The notes under the pieces: generated by a model
What the model saw: only the letters and a program-made list of their open reading frames with translations
The model's database searches: none
What the model was told of the DNA's origin: nothing
Assembly: GCA_017469925.1 (NCBI GenBank)
Contig: JAFUFK010000013.1
Span: forward strand, 1-64,000
Origin: Bacteroidaceae bacterium
GTDB lineage: Bacteria; Bacteroidota; Bacteroidia; Bacteroidales; Bacteroidaceae
Reading direction: 5' to 3'
DNA length: 64,000 nucleotides
Program-made: the position numbers and the translations under genes
In this document: one piece after another, positions 37,301 through 44,824 of the stretch
How positions within the stretch are numbered: the stretch's first letter is position 1
How the letters are laid out: each line of letters starts with the position of its first letter

Positions 37301-39081
37301 TGAATGTCGCTTACGGAACTGAAGTCCGCACTATTCAAGCCTTTACCGCTATAGCACTCAAGTTGACTTTCCGTTGTGCCATCATCAGAAATCCAATAGG
37401 TAATGGAGCTATATTTGCTTACATATTCATCTACCTGCGATACGATACCCGATACATAAACCTCTTCGGAGGATTCTCCATTCAATGTTTCGATGAACTC
37501 AAGTGCCTGAGCTACGGTGTAAGGATGGTTCTGTGTACCTGGTCTGTTTGGGTCGGTTACCGTGATGTCGAAAGTAGTGCTTCCTGCTTCGTATGTCACA
37601 TCATCAATCGTTTGCTCTGCCCAAGTAACGGTGATAGTGGCACTGCCATGACCAAGGCCCGTTGCAACACCATTGGCAACAGACGCAATGGTGTCATCGC
37701 TGGACGCATAGGACATTACGAGGGCCGCGGGCACAGCCGTTATCGTTGCAGTCTCTCCCCCTACGGTAAGTGCAGTCTTATCAATGCTAACGGTAGCCCT
37801 CTCCTTATTGTTGATAGGGCTGCCTTCCTTGACATATAATGTAAGTGTTTGCTGCCCACTTGTATAACAGGCAAAGCGAGGGCTTCCAGAATTATACTTA
37901 ATAACACGATTATTGTCTTTTACACTCTTTATGGTTATTACCCCGTCCGTAAGATTCAACAGCCAGCGTGCGGTTTGGTCAGAAGATGAAGTGCTCGTAG
38001 TTATACTATTACCATTGCTCCACGAGAGATTCTTTTTTTCGATACTCGTAGTGATAATCCAATCACTATATTGGGAAGCCCCCAAAGTAAGCACATTAAC
38101 AGCCTCGTTTTTTATGGAAATCTTATTGTCTGTGGATGTGACATCTATCGCAGTTCCATAGGTCGTGCCTGTTATGGTAATTGCCCCCATTGCCTTGCTC
38201 CCATCAGCATTGACAAGCAGGTATTTGTTGCCTTTTACAATCTGGTTCTTATCAGTTACCTTAACATAGACAGTTGCTGGAGTATTATCCACAACCGTGA
38301 AAGAGTATGTTGCAGAACTTGACTTATACTGATTTGCAACGCCGGCATAAATGGCCTTTATCTGTGCCTGCCCTTCACTAACAAGCGTTACGTTGCCTTC
38401 TTCATCCACTGTTGCAGTAGCTGGTGTTAGAGAAGACCAGGTTACTGTTGCACCATCAATAGACGTACCATTGGCAGAAACTGTTGCGGCTAATTTGCCA
38501 GCACTCTCAGATGTGTATAAATCTGTGTTGAAGTTTGAAGGTGCTTCTATGCTTACAGATGTTTCAACTGACGTATCGCCAGCTTTTGAATAATTAATAG
38601 TTGCAGAAGAAATACCAACTTGATTAGATGTACTACTAAATGTAATCTTTACAGCATTTGTGCGTGCAGGTAATGAATTAGATTCTATTGTGAAGTTCGT
38701 GGATGTAGTGCCTGTAGAGGTATAGTTCTTTCCTCCATCAGTACTATAGTGTAATGTTATGGTTTGTGCCTTGCTTCCCCATTGCTTGCAAACAAACTTT
38801 GCAGAATTCAATGTGTAGCCATCATTCATAACCAATGTAACAAATTGCCCTTTGGTAACAGGAACATTGGTGATTGTTTGAGTAGATTTGTTTGCCGATT
38901 CGAAGGTTACGGTAGATTCTGAATAGTTAACTATTCTCTTGGAATAGGTTGTCCCCCAACTAGAAAGCTTATCAATTTTGGAAAAATCATAGGTCACCTC
39001 CTCTCCCCAGGCGGAGCTAACCCCTATAAACAAAAAAAGCATGGCAAGCCATGATTTAAGGTTAAAAAGTTTTGTTTTCAT
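34372..39081 (-). CDS. Very large multidomain secreted protein with dockerin-like tail
   Basis: 1569 residues with signal peptide MKTKLFNLKSWLAMLFLFIGVSSAWG. Domains by pattern: N-terminal beta-sandwich (about 25-165), bacterial Ig-like (about 175-265 and 435-520), an OB-fold-like segment ('EEVYVSGIVSQVDEY...VGDIVTVAGTLKKYNDIYEF', about 530-630), a repeat of the 'KTFVGWATETIDGETDEAPTF' type, a chitobiase C-terminal-like domain ('APIVFHDGGVYESALSVPMF', about 960-1035), then an unfamiliar partly helical region (about 1060-1490). The end has two dockerin-like repeats (DVNRDGKITIADVTAVVNI, ADANTDNSITIADVTAIVNI). The first half is AT-rich and the middle-to-end GC-rich. An ATT microsatellite sits in the 5' leader. 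Adhesin or glycan-binding scaffold is a guess. Confidence 0.78.
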   Translation of the reverse strand: MKTKLFNLKSWLAMLFLFIGVSSAWGEEVTYDFSKIDKLSSWGTTYSKRIVNYSESTVTFESANKSTQTITNVPVTKGQFVTLVMNDGYTLNSAKFVCKQWGSKAQTITLHYSTDGGKNYTSTGTTSTNFTIESNSLPARTNAVKITFSSTSNQVGISSATINYSKAGDTSVETSVSIEAPSNFNTDLYTSESAGKLAATVSANGTSIDGATVTWSSLTPATATVDEEGNVTLVSEGQAQIKAIYAGVANQYKSSSATYSFTVVDNTPATVYVKVTDKNQIVKGNKYLLVNADGSKAMGAITITGTTYGTAIDVTSTDNKISIKNEAVNVLTLGASQYSDWIITTSIEKKNLSWSNGNSITTSTSSSDQTARWLLNLTDGVITIKSVKDNNRVIKYNSGSPRFACYTSGQQTLTLYVKEGSPINNKERATVSIDKTALTVGGETATITAVPAALVMSYASSDDTIASVANGVATGLGHGSATITVTWAEQTIDDVTYEAGSTTFDITVTDPNRPGTQNHPYTVAQALEFIETLNGESSEEVYVSGIVSQVDEYVSKYSSITYWISDDGTTESQLECYSGKGLNSADFSSVSDIQVGDIVTVAGTLKKYNDIYEFNYNNYLVSFERPTFEITAQANDNAMGSVSLEENVITATPAKGYRLANPAYTVKSGTATVTQDGNEFVVKAETDCTVQINFEAIPKHNVVWSVNGTETTTTALEDAAIEFPEEPADIEGKTFVGWATETIDGETDEAPTFVTSATMGTEDLKFYAVFAEGEVTETPANYTLDYSEESALSSSTKWGSYGTAYNYTASDGGTWVVKAYKSGGMQINSKKDASIKIPECSGNITTIEITGSAAKAVGLSAEDYTGSGTITYIAEGTDATSQTLDLSEQSVTTGYIVPKSGNIVITKIVVNYTGVIANYSAYCTTILPDIEVAAPIVFHDGGVYESALSVPMFAQEGATIKYTVNGGSEQTYLAPVAISETTTLRAWAEVKGVKSAEVVKTYTIEATEYEGSDFDGYYQIKNNGNDKFVNVAGRKTVTFVSEEAAKSAAGTVIKVKTSEGQVQTLRAQGIDLPGYVEKAMNYVPKIVQLVVDKLHATGAGTLLGETGVEKIMNKFDESFDPHLYLEQAGSGYRIYGRTPSMKPVVDFYAENKENVDYKLTELEGFINDAIEKVLNKTGGSGASILVPFSLQTIWERMGGTLTNPAEDQAKFYEEVLSSEQNTWDFAYQTAMLYWGNLKDHPKFKENLDKLGDYAKYIDKIEYVRPNFKYYIVQKDGEIDFIYEGNSELNEAFTSWTLTDRTDFTVAFDEENSKNGGSELYTTLYTDFAYTLPEGTKALKVTAIDETGYATTEEITGVVPAQTPVLLMTKKTDDQTRTLTLAEGGEAVTGNLLVGPDWMIDKYEIKTAQVKSMFDMVHDLLVYEDMENLYGQYVKEYEHLMLRNAGTVNNKYFFGLSADDIAEADVNICQLSQGDLKLAFYHNLEGIEANKAFIPSETVEPVTLTKIGDVNRDGKITIADVTAVVNIILGKVTIENNPNDYDFDAADANTDNSITIADVTAIVNIILGKN

Positions 39082-39090
39082 GTTTTGTTT

Positions 39091-39117
39091 TTATTGTTAT
39101 TATTATTATTATTATTT
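39091..39117. repeat. ATT/AAT trinucleotide microsatellite in the 5' leader
   Basis: About eight TTA/ATT units, one of them interrupted by a G, lie about 10-36 bp upstream of the ATG of the 1569-residue secreted protein. Copy number could change by slippage and alter the leader, a possible phase-variation site. Confidence 0.7.
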
Positions 39118-39130
39118 CGTTTATTATCAG

Positions 39131-39676
39131 TTATTTATCTAAAGCGTCTTTGAAAGGCTTAAGGTCGAAGTACATCAGGCGGGTAGCATCGTTACGGTCT
39201 TTCTTTGTGAAGAAATCAAAACCGTTTTTAATGTAAAAGTCTGTCGCAGCCGCATAGGCATCGACCGTGATGAAACGGCATCCTGTCCGATTGCCATGGG
39301 TAAAGGCATGCTTGATGAAGTTGAGAATCTCGCAACCAATGCCCTGCCCGCTATAGTCTTCTGATACAGCCAAACGCCCAATCTTAACGGACGGATATGT
39401 CTTACGTCGTTTGCGATTAGAGATTTTGCGGTTAAGCCGGTTCCAGAAAGAACGTTCTTCAGGGTCGTAAGCTACTTTGTCGTTGAGCAGGCTAAAATAG
39501 GCGACGGTCTTCTGTGCCTGAGGGTCGATAAACAGATAGGTCACGGCCATCAATTCTGCCAGGTAGCGTTTGGCGTCGTCAAAGAGGAAGTCGTTCAAGT
39601 CCTTGTCCTTCGAATGGAAGGGCAAAAACTCGAAATCCTCTGTAAGGGGTAGAAACTCAAATGACGAAAGCGACAT
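39131..39676 (-). CDS. GNAT acetyltransferase, probable toxin of a TA pair
   Basis: A 181-residue protein of the GNAT fold. The N-terminal 'FHSKDKDLNDFLFDDAKRYLAELMAVTYLFID' resembles the start of TacT/AtaT-type toxins ('F..G...LD.FL'). The acetyl-CoA site is 'VKIGRLAVSEDYSGQGIGCEILNFI' (Q-G-x-G) and the C-terminal strand 'AATDFYIKNGFDFF' is typical. Toxins of this type acetylate charged tRNA. Its ATG overlaps the stop codon of the small upstream gene by one base (TAATG), implying coupled translation. The TA role is inferred from family and arrangement; an ordinary acetyltransferase is the alternative. Confidence 0.8.
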   Translation of the reverse strand: MSLSSFEFLPLTEDFEFLPFHSKDKDLNDFLFDDAKRYLAELMAVTYLFIDPQAQKTVAYFSLLNDKVAYDPEERSFWNRLNRKISNRKRRKTYPSVKIGRLAVSEDYSGQGIGCEILNFIKHAFTHGNRTGCRFITVDAYAAATDFYIKNGFDFFTKKDRNDATRLMYFDLKPFKDALDK

Positions 39677-39834
39677 TAGAACGTGAATTTTGCGATAGAC
39701 ATCACGTTATTGTATGCGCTCCGTGCTGCATCTACAGCCTCGCGTGTTACAGGCTGTGGGTGCGAGATTTTCTGCTCAAAAGCTGCTGCCTCCTTACCCC
39801 TTAGAGTGGGTGTCTCCTTGATTGGGCGTGCCAT
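39676..39834 (-). CDS. Small antitoxin-like protein paired with GNAT
   Basis: 52 residues from ATG 39834 (MARPIKETPTLRGKEAAAFEQKISHPQPVTREAVDAARSA in outline), basic at the start, with a helical 'VTREAVDAARSAYNNVMSIA' part. The in-frame extension to 39903 overlaps the promoter and is rejected. It is shorter than the usual DUF1778 antitoxins paired with GNAT toxins, but the order (small gene first, TAATG overlap) is that of a TA operon. I do not recognise a full DNA-binding fold. Confidence 0.72.
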   Translation of the reverse strand: MARPIKETPTLRGKEAAAFEQKISHPQPVTREAVDAARSAYNNVMSIAKFTF

Positions 39835-39892
39835 AATGTTCTTCTTGCGTTTCTTTATTAATGTGTGCGCTTGTGCGCGATTATTATCTTGG

Positions 39893-39924
39893 CAAAGATA
39901 CAAATAAAAGTTTAATCGGTTAAA
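39893..39924 (-). promoter_or_regulatory. Promoter of the GNAT TA pair
   Basis: On the minus strand TATCTTTG (complement of 39893-39900) is a perfect -7 box; 20 bp upstream is TTTA instead of TTTG. Start expected near 39886, about 50 nt before the antitoxin-like ATG. The -33 region runs into a GTTTAACCG-type repeat (39910-39943). Confidence 0.65.
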
Positions 39925-40021
39925 TGTTTAACCGTTTAATTTTCGATATATATGCAAAATCGTCCGAAAATGGATAGGATTTGCGGGGTTTTGGAATCCG
40001 AAACCTCCCGTTGCTTATCTC

Positions 40022-40190
40022 GCCAAAACCTAAATGTAGCCAGTCGTCCTGTTCGAGCAAGCTCGACACTCCGCCTGCTCACAACCGCCCGCTTATGGCG
40101 GGACATCCCGCAAAGAAAAACCATGAAAACATTCTATTAGCTTATAGTATTTGGCATCGAGTCTTCGCGAAGCGGTTTTCTCGGTTTTGG
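40022..40190. repeat. Degenerate hairpin repeat half-unit 7
   Basis: Joint CCAAAACCTAAATG, a C/G-rich imperfect palindromic module containing GTTCGAGCAAGCTCGAC and CCCGCTTATGGCGGG, joint AAAGAAAAACCATGAAAAC, an AT-rich linker and the joint GGTTTTCTCGGTTTTGG. The module sequence differs from A-E, so it represents a further module type, or a decayed one. Confidence 0.6.
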
Positions 40191-40225
40191 TCATAAGACC
40201 TTCTCCCCAGCGCATTAGCGCTATT

Positions 40226-40586
40226 TCACAAAAACCTGAAAAACCCTTTTCTCTCTTGCAAAGCCTATGGCTTTACGATTGTGCGCTGATGCTCCGATAC
40301 TCGAACGAGTTCGGTCTCGTCTCATCACACCCAATCCCTCTCTCCGTGAGTATGCAAGAGAGAAAAGTAAAACCATGAAAAACAAAATCCCCATCTACAT
40401 TATCTATTATCCTTATAGGGTGCGGAGCGGTTTTTAATGTTTTTCTTTTTTATAGTCGTGGCACGTAGTGTGGAGGCTGGTGGCAAGTGCTCATGGGAAC
40501 TTGCTCACGATGAGCACTTGGCAGCAGCGTCAATCGCCGTCAGGCGATAAGACTATGAAAAAGGGTTTTCTTGGTTTTTGTTATAA
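40226..40586. repeat. Modular hairpin repeat, unit 6 (modules B + C, inverted linker)
   Basis: About 361 bp. Joint TCACAAAAACCTGAAAAACC, hairpin B (40246-40367), joint, linker in reverse sense ('CCCCATCTACATTATCTATT'), joint GCGGTTTTTAATGTTTTTC, hairpin C (40445-40563), joint GGGTTTTCTTGGTTTTTGTT. Relative to the other units it is inverted, and read in the common direction it joins C with B, a pairing not seen elsewhere. GAGAGGT-type repeats and a CGCTTCGCG mini-hairpin follow (40590-40650). Units 6 and 7 fill most of the 750-bp gap. Confidence 0.88.
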
Positions 40587-40647
40587 AACCCTCTCACCTA
40601 TAACCTCTCACCAGCACGAAGTGCTCTCCCCATCGCGAAGCGATATC

Positions 40648-41601
40648 CTAAGATACTACGTTTACGGGGTGCCCGGTGAGGAAGGCCTCGACGTTGTGGG
40701 TGGCGGTGTGGATGAGGCGCTGGCGAGCCTCGCGGGTGGCCCAGGCGATGTGGGGCGTGAGGTAGCAACGGGGGGCCTTGAGCAGGGGATTGCCCAGCCA
40801 GGCAGGCTCGACGGAAAGCACGTCGGCGCAATAGGCGCGGAGGCGACCGCTGTGGAGGGCCAGGGCCATGGCATGCTCATCGACGAGAGGGCCGCGGCCC
40901 GTGTTGATGACGATGGCCTCGGGCTTGAGGTAGGTGAGCGTCAGGGCATCGAGGAGGTGGTGGGTGTCGCGGGTGAGGGGGCAGTGGAGCGAGAGCACGT
41001 CGGCCTGGCGGAGGGCCTCTGTCCATGTCGTGCGCTCTACACCCTCGGGCAGGTCGGTGCGATGGCTGACGGCCACGACACGCATACCAAAGGCCAGGGC
41101 TATCTGGGCCACCTGGGTGCCGATGTTACCCATTCCACGTATGACCATGGTCTTGCGCGCGAGTTCGGTGAGCGGCGTGTCCATCCAGAGGAAGTCGGGA
41201 CTCTTCGACCAGCGTCCCCGACGGTTCTCGTCGGCGTAGTGGGCTACGGAGTTCGTGACGTTGAGCAGGTGGGCAAAGACCTGCTGGGCCACGGAGGGTG
41301 TGCTGTAGGCCGGGATGTTGGTGACGGTGATGCCCCGTTCGCGGGCTGCCTCGGTATCGACGACGTTGTAGCCCGTGGCCAAGACGCCGATGTAGCGCAG
41401 ACGGGGCAGGGCACTAATGACCTGGCGCGAGAACTCGACCTTGTTGGTGAGCACGAGCTCGCAATCGCGAGCACGCTGTATGGTTTCCTCGGTCCGCGTG
41501 CGGTCGTGGATGGTGAGAGTGAGGTCGGGCTGCTGGCTGAGTTCGTGCCAGTCGAGGTCGTTCTGGGTGACGGAGAAGGAGTCGAGGATGGCGGCGGTCA
41601 T
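40648..41601 (-). CDS. D-2-hydroxyacid dehydrogenase (glycerate dehydrogenase-like)
   Basis: A 317-residue cytoplasmic NAD(P)-dependent dehydrogenase of the D-isomer-specific family. The N-terminal substrate half ('LPRLRYIGVLATGYNVVDTEAARERGITVTNIPAYSTPSVAQQVFAHLL') is followed by the NAD-binding motif 'VIRGMGNIGTQVAQIALAFGMRVVAVSHRTD' (G-x-G-x2-G), then the catalytic region 'NTGRGPLVDEHAMALAL' and the His in 'TPHIAWATREARQRL'. The closest known type is glycerate/hydroxypyruvate dehydrogenase (hprA). It lies 46 bp upstream of murB on the same strand, the gap made of GGTTAAC repeats. Exact substrate not determined. Confidence 0.88.
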   Translation of the reverse strand: MTAAILDSFSVTQNDLDWHELSQQPDLTLTIHDRTRTEETIQRARDCELVLTNKVEFSRQVISALPRLRYIGVLATGYNVVDTEAARERGITVTNIPAYSTPSVAQQVFAHLLNVTNSVAHYADENRRGRWSKSPDFLWMDTPLTELARKTMVIRGMGNIGTQVAQIALAFGMRVVAVSHRTDLPEGVERTTWTEALRQADVLSLHCPLTRDTHHLLDALTLTYLKPEAIVINTGRGPLVDEHAMALALHSGRLRAYCADVLSVEPAWLGNPLLKAPRCYLTPHIAWATREARQRLIHTATHNVEAFLTGHPVNVVS

Positions 41602-41647
41602 GTAAGGGTTAACGTTTAAAAGGTTAACGGGTTAACGGGTTAAGGGG
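41602..41647. repeat. GGTTAACG tandem repeat
   Basis: Successive GGTTAACGGG units fill the entire gap between murB and the hydroxyacid dehydrogenase gene, as in the gap at 11617-11668. Confidence 0.75.
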
Positions 41648-42694
41648 TTATATAAAGTTTACTTCGGGATGGATGTCGATATGGAAGCGGGAGCGGACGT
41701 CGGCGCGGATGGCGTCAGAGAGGGCAACGATGTCGCTGCCTTTGGCTCCGCCAAGGTTGACGAGGACAAGGGCCTGACGCGAGTGGACGGCAGCGGGACC
41801 GAGTGTGCGGCCTTTCCAGCCGCATTGCTCGATGAGCCAGCCGGCAGGTATCTTGACTTGGTCGGGACCTGCGTCGTAGTGGGGCATCGTGGGGTATTGG
41901 GCGGCGAGGGCTTCGTACTGTTGGCGGGGCACGATGGGGTTCATGAAGAAACTGCCGGCATTGCCCTGCTCCTTAGGGTCGGGGAGCTTGGAGCGACGGA
42001 TGTCGATGATGACCTCGCGGAGTTGTTGGGCGGTGAGACTGTCGATGGGAATGTTGCGGCGCTCGAGTTCGGAGCGTATGCCTCCGTAGTCGAGATGGGG
42101 CTGGAAGCGGGTGGAGAGGCGATAGGTGACATAGAGCACGGCCCAACGGCCACGGTGGTCGGGAGTCTTGAAGATGCTCTGGCGGTAGCTGTAACGGCAC
42201 TCGTCGCTGGTGAAGGTGCGACGCTCGGCGGTCTGGAGGTTCATACATTCGACCTCGACAATGAAGTCCTTGGCCTCGCGGCCGTAGGCACCAATGTTCT
42301 GTACGGCAGAGGCTCCCACTTCGCCAGGAATGAGTGAGAGGTTCTCGAGCCCGTACCATCCGTGCCGGAGGGTGTAGAGGACGAGGTCATCCCAGACGAC
42401 GGCTGCGCCGACGCGCAGGAGCACTTGGTCGGGCTCGGAGGAGGGCAGACGCTGGATGTCGCTGATGCCAGAGTGGAGGATGAGGCCGTCGTAGTCGGTG
42501 AGGAAGAGCAGGTTGCTGCCAGAGCCGATGTGGAGAAGCCCCCCTCCCGACCTCCCCCTTAATGGGGAGGAGTTTGGGTCGGTGAGGAGTTGGTGGAGCT
42601 CTTCGGGGCTGTCGTATTGGGCAAAGAGGCGACAACGGACATCGATGCCGAAGGTGTTGTGGGGGAGGAGGGAATCGTTGGGGCGGAGAGTCAT
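41648..42694 (-). CDS. murB: UDP-N-acetylenolpyruvoylglucosamine reductase (MurB) with in-frame insert
   Basis: A 348-residue enzyme reducing UDP-GlcNAc-enolpyruvate to UDP-MurNAc in peptidoglycan synthesis. ATG 42694 ([21 protein letters not shown]) is the real start; the longer frame to 43099 is antisense to the next gene. MurB motifs: N-terminal 'HNTFGID', FAD-site '[10 protein letters not shown]', '[25 protein letters not shown]', '[11 protein letters not shown]', catalytic '[15 protein letters not shown]', and '[10 protein letters not shown]'. It is of the longer E. coli-like type. Odd: just before the FAD-site strand lies '[14 protein letters not shown]', encoded by a small palindrome that looks inserted in a surface loop. 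Confidence 0.93.
   Translation of the reverse strand: MTLRPNDSLLPHNTFGIDVRCRLFAQYDSPEELHQLLTDPNSSPLRGRSGGGLLHIGSGSNLLFLTDYDGLILHSGISDIQRLPSSEPDQVLLRVGAAVVWDDLVLYTLRHGWYGLENLSLIPGEVGASAVQNIGAYGREAKDFIVEVECMNLQTAERRTFTSDECRYSYRQSIFKTPDHRGRWAVLYVTYRLSTRFQPHLDYGGIRSELERRNIPIDSLTAQQLREVIIDIRRSKLPDPKEQGNAGSFFMNPIVPRQQYEALAAQYPTMPHYDAGPDQVKIPAGWLIEQCGWKGRTLGPAAVHSRQALVLVNLGGAKGSDIVALSDAIRADVRSRFHIDIHPEVNFI
42542..42572 (-). repeat. Small palindromic repeat inside murB
   Basis: CCTCCCC/GGGGAGG around a short loop within a C-rich stretch, in frame, encodes [10 protein letters not shown] directly before the conserved HIGSGSNLL motif. It is related in layout and peptide to the insert in the MFS transporter at 10876-10912. 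Confidence 0.7.
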
Positions 42695-42729
42695 GGGGTG
42701 AGGGGGGTGAAAGGTTAGAGGTGAGGGGG

Positions 42730-43590
42730 TTAATTCTCGAAGGAGATAAGTTGCCAATGGCCGTCGTGCTGGTGGAAGGTGAAGATGTCGAGCATGCCGT
42801 TGGAAATGCCGCACTGGAGGAGGTGGATGCGATGGGGATTGGGGATGGGCTGGCCGAAGTCGATGTTGACAAACCGTCCGCTGGGCATCTCGGGACGGAA
42901 GACGGGCCACTGGCCGCGGTCGATAGTGCCCTGGATGTCTTCGCCCTCCTCCTCGTCGGGGTCTTCCATCGTAAAGATAAGTTGTTCGGCAATGCTCTCC
43001 TGCTGGAAGAGCGTGTCGGTGGTGAACTGGTCGTAGAACTGGAGGAAGTCGGTAAGTTTGGGAGAGAGAGGCGTGTGGGTGCGACTCGTGAGATACCAAC
43101 GTCCGTCGGTGCGGGTGAAGTTGTACGAGACCATGGTCTGGTTAGGGAGGTCGAGGCTCTGGAGGGCTACGTCGGTGAGCGAGGAATCGTTCTGGAAGAT
43201 GTCCATCTGGCTGCGGTCGCCCAGGATGAGGGTGTAGTAGTCGTTGCCCGGGAGCTGGAACTCGTCGCGGAACTGGCGCCCGCTGCGTATGACGCGCTCC
43301 GTGCCGTCGAAGTCGGTGACGGGCAGGGGGAAGCGTATGCGCTCGGCCTGGAAACGTCCGTTGTGGGTGAAGGCGAAGATGAAGTCGCCAAAGACCTCCG
43401 ACTCGTGGTTGTCGAGCGAGAGACCTTCGTCTTCTTCGGGGAAGAAGCCGATGGTGTCGATGTCGAGCGTGTCCTCGAGACTCAAGGTGTCGGCAGGCTC
43501 GAGGGCCGACTGGGTGCGCCCACGGTCGCATGAAGTCCATGTCCAGAGGACTGCAAAAGCAAGAAAAAGCGTGGTAATTTTACCCCTCAT
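42730..43590 (-). CDS. DUF4348-like lipoprotein
   Basis: 286 residues with a lipoprotein signal ([24 protein letters not shown]), so probably anchored in a membrane facing the periplasm. An acidic linker (about 25-65) is followed by a domain with '[25 protein letters not shown]', '[15 protein letters not shown]' and '[30 protein letters not shown]', repeated in part near the C-terminus ('[21 protein letters not shown]'). This fits the Bacteroidetes DUF4348 family of unknown function. It lies 35 bp upstream of murB and divergent from pheS. Confidence 0.75.
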   Translation of the reverse strand: MRGKITTLFLAFAVLWTWTSCDRGRTQSALEPADTLSLEDTLDIDTIGFFPEEDEGLSLDNHESEVFGDFIFAFTHNGRFQAERIRFPLPVTDFDGTERVIRSGRQFRDEFQLPGNDYYTLILGDRSQMDIFQNDSSLTDVALQSLDLPNQTMVSYNFTRTDGRWYLTSRTHTPLSPKLTDFLQFYDQFTTDTLFQQESIAEQLIFTMEDPDEEEGEDIQGTIDRGQWPVFRPEMPSGRFVNIDFGQPIPNPHRIHLLQCGISNGMLDIFTFHQHDGHWQLISFEN

Positions 43591-43616
43591 AATCCCATTT
43601 GTGCGGAAAAGTCATG

Positions 43617-43677
43617 CAAAGGTACATAATAAAGTGAAAAGTGAGAAGTGAAAAGTAAAAAATTATTTGTACCTTTG
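43617..43677. promoter_or_regulatory. Divergent -7 boxes between DUF4348-like gene and pheS
   Basis: TACCTTTG on the minus strand (43617-43624) faces the lipoprotein gene and TACCTTTG on the plus strand (43670-43677) faces pheS. Neither has a good TTTG -33. The space between is a GAAAAGTGA-type short tandem repeat, so repeat length would change the spacing of the two promoters. Confidence 0.65.
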
Positions 43678-43709
43678 CAGGCAAATATCGAAAAAAGTCA
43701 AAAAAAGAC

Positions 43710-44729
43710 ATGATAGAACAGATTCAAAAGCTGATAGAAGAGGTGCGCACGCTGCAAGCCAAGAACGCCGAAGAGGTGGAGCAACTGCGCATCAAGTACC
43801 TGAGCAAGAAGGGTGAGGTAAACGCCTTGATGAACGACTTCCGCAACGTGCCCAACGAGATGAAGCGCGAAGTGGGCATGCGCATCAACGAACTGAAGAC
43901 CCTGGCCCAGGACAAGATAAACGAACTGCGCGATGCCGTGCAGGTGGCCGAAACGGCTGGCGACGACCTCGACCTCACGCGCACGCCTTATCCTATTCGG
44001 TTAGGCACGCGTCACCCGCTGACCATCGTCAAGAACGAAATCGTGGACATCTTCTCGCGCCTGGGCTTCACGTTGGCCGAGGGACCTGAGGTGGAGGACG
44101 ACTGGCACGTGTATAGCAGCATGAACTTTGCCGACGACCATCCCGCACGCGACATGCAGGATACCTTTTTCGTAGAGGCACATCCCGACATCATCCTGCG
44201 CTCGCACACCAGTTCGGTGCAGGCTCGTGTGATGGAGCGCCAGCAGCCCCCCATACGGGTCATCTGCCCGGGACGTGTATATAGGAACGAGGCCATATCG
44301 GCCCGTGCTCACTGCTTCTTCCATCAGGTGGAGGGTCTGTACGTCGATAAGAACGTGTCGTTTGCCGACCTGAAGCAAGTGCTCCTGCTCTTTGCCCAGG
44401 AAATGTTCGGACCGGATACGAAGATACGCCTGCGTCCGTCGTACTTCCCCTTCACGGAACCTTCGGCCGAGATGGACGTAAGTTGTACCATCTGCGGCGG
44501 TAAGGGTTGTAGCCTGTGTAAGGGGGCCGGTTGGCTTGAGATACTCGGCTGCGGAATGGTAGATCCCGCCGTGCTGGAGGCCAATGGCATAGACTCGACC
44601 GTATATACGGGATATGCCTTCGGAATGGGTATTGAACGCATAGCCAACCTGAAATATCAGGTCAAGGACCTGCGTATGTTCTCGGAAAACGACGTGCGTT
44701 TCCTGCAAGAATTTACAAGCGCAAACTAA
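43710..44729 (+). CDS. pheS: Phenylalanyl-tRNA synthetase alpha subunit
   Basis: A 339-residue class II synthetase subunit that charges tRNA-Phe as an alpha2beta2 complex with PheT. The N-terminal coiled coil (about 1-85) binds tRNA. Motif 2 region 'QPPIRVICPGRVYRNEAISARAHCFFHQVEGLYVDKNVSFADLK' and motif 3 'GYAFGMGIERIANLKYQV' are clear, and 'MDVSCTICGGKGCSLCKGAGWLEILGCGMVDP' carries the usual Cys-rich loop. Start ATG 43710 lies about 30 nt after the -7 box. pheT is not adjacent in this window; an unrelated gene follows after a terminator. Confidence 0.97.
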   Translation: MIEQIQKLIEEVRTLQAKNAEEVEQLRIKYLSKKGEVNALMNDFRNVPNEMKREVGMRINELKTLAQDKINELRDAVQVAETAGDDLDLTRTPYPIRLGTRHPLTIVKNEIVDIFSRLGFTLAEGPEVEDDWHVYSSMNFADDHPARDMQDTFFVEAHPDIILRSHTSSVQARVMERQQPPIRVICPGRVYRNEAISARAHCFFHQVEGLYVDKNVSFADLKQVLLLFAQEMFGPDTKIRLRPSYFPFTEPSAEMDVSCTICGGKGCSLCKGAGWLEILGCGMVDPAVLEANGIDSTVYTGYAFGMGIERIANLKYQVKDLRMFSENDVRFLQEFTSAN

Positions 44730-44751
44730 CAACAGATTGACTTAGGTCAAG

Positions 44752-44791
44752 AAAAAGCGCATCCCAGGAGAAAAGGGCTGCGCTTTTTTTG
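44752..44791 (+). terminator. Intrinsic terminator after pheS
   Basis: AAAAGCGC (44753-44760) pairs with GCGCTTTT, followed by further T residues. The end of the T-run also forms the TTTG -33 box of the next promoter. Confidence 0.85.
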
Positions 44792-44818
44792 TGGCTCGGG
44801 AATTTCCTCTTACCTTTG
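44788..44818 (+). promoter_or_regulatory. Promoter directly behind the pheS terminator
   Basis: TTTG (44788-44791), 19 bp, TACCTTTG (44811-44818), a consensus match. Start near 44825, about 200 nt before the next gene. Confidence 0.8.
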
Positions 44819-44824
44819 CATCAA

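Noticed and set aside
27661..40586. Integron attC sites
   Set aside because: The modules are hairpins of attC-like size, but the joints lack the GTTRRRY core, the genes face both ways, and no integrase is in the window. Kept only as an analogy.
42695..43099. N-terminal extension of MurB
   Set aside because: The added residues are Pro/His/Arg-rich and antisense to the DUF4348-like gene; the ATG at 42694 starts with the conserved MurB N-terminus.
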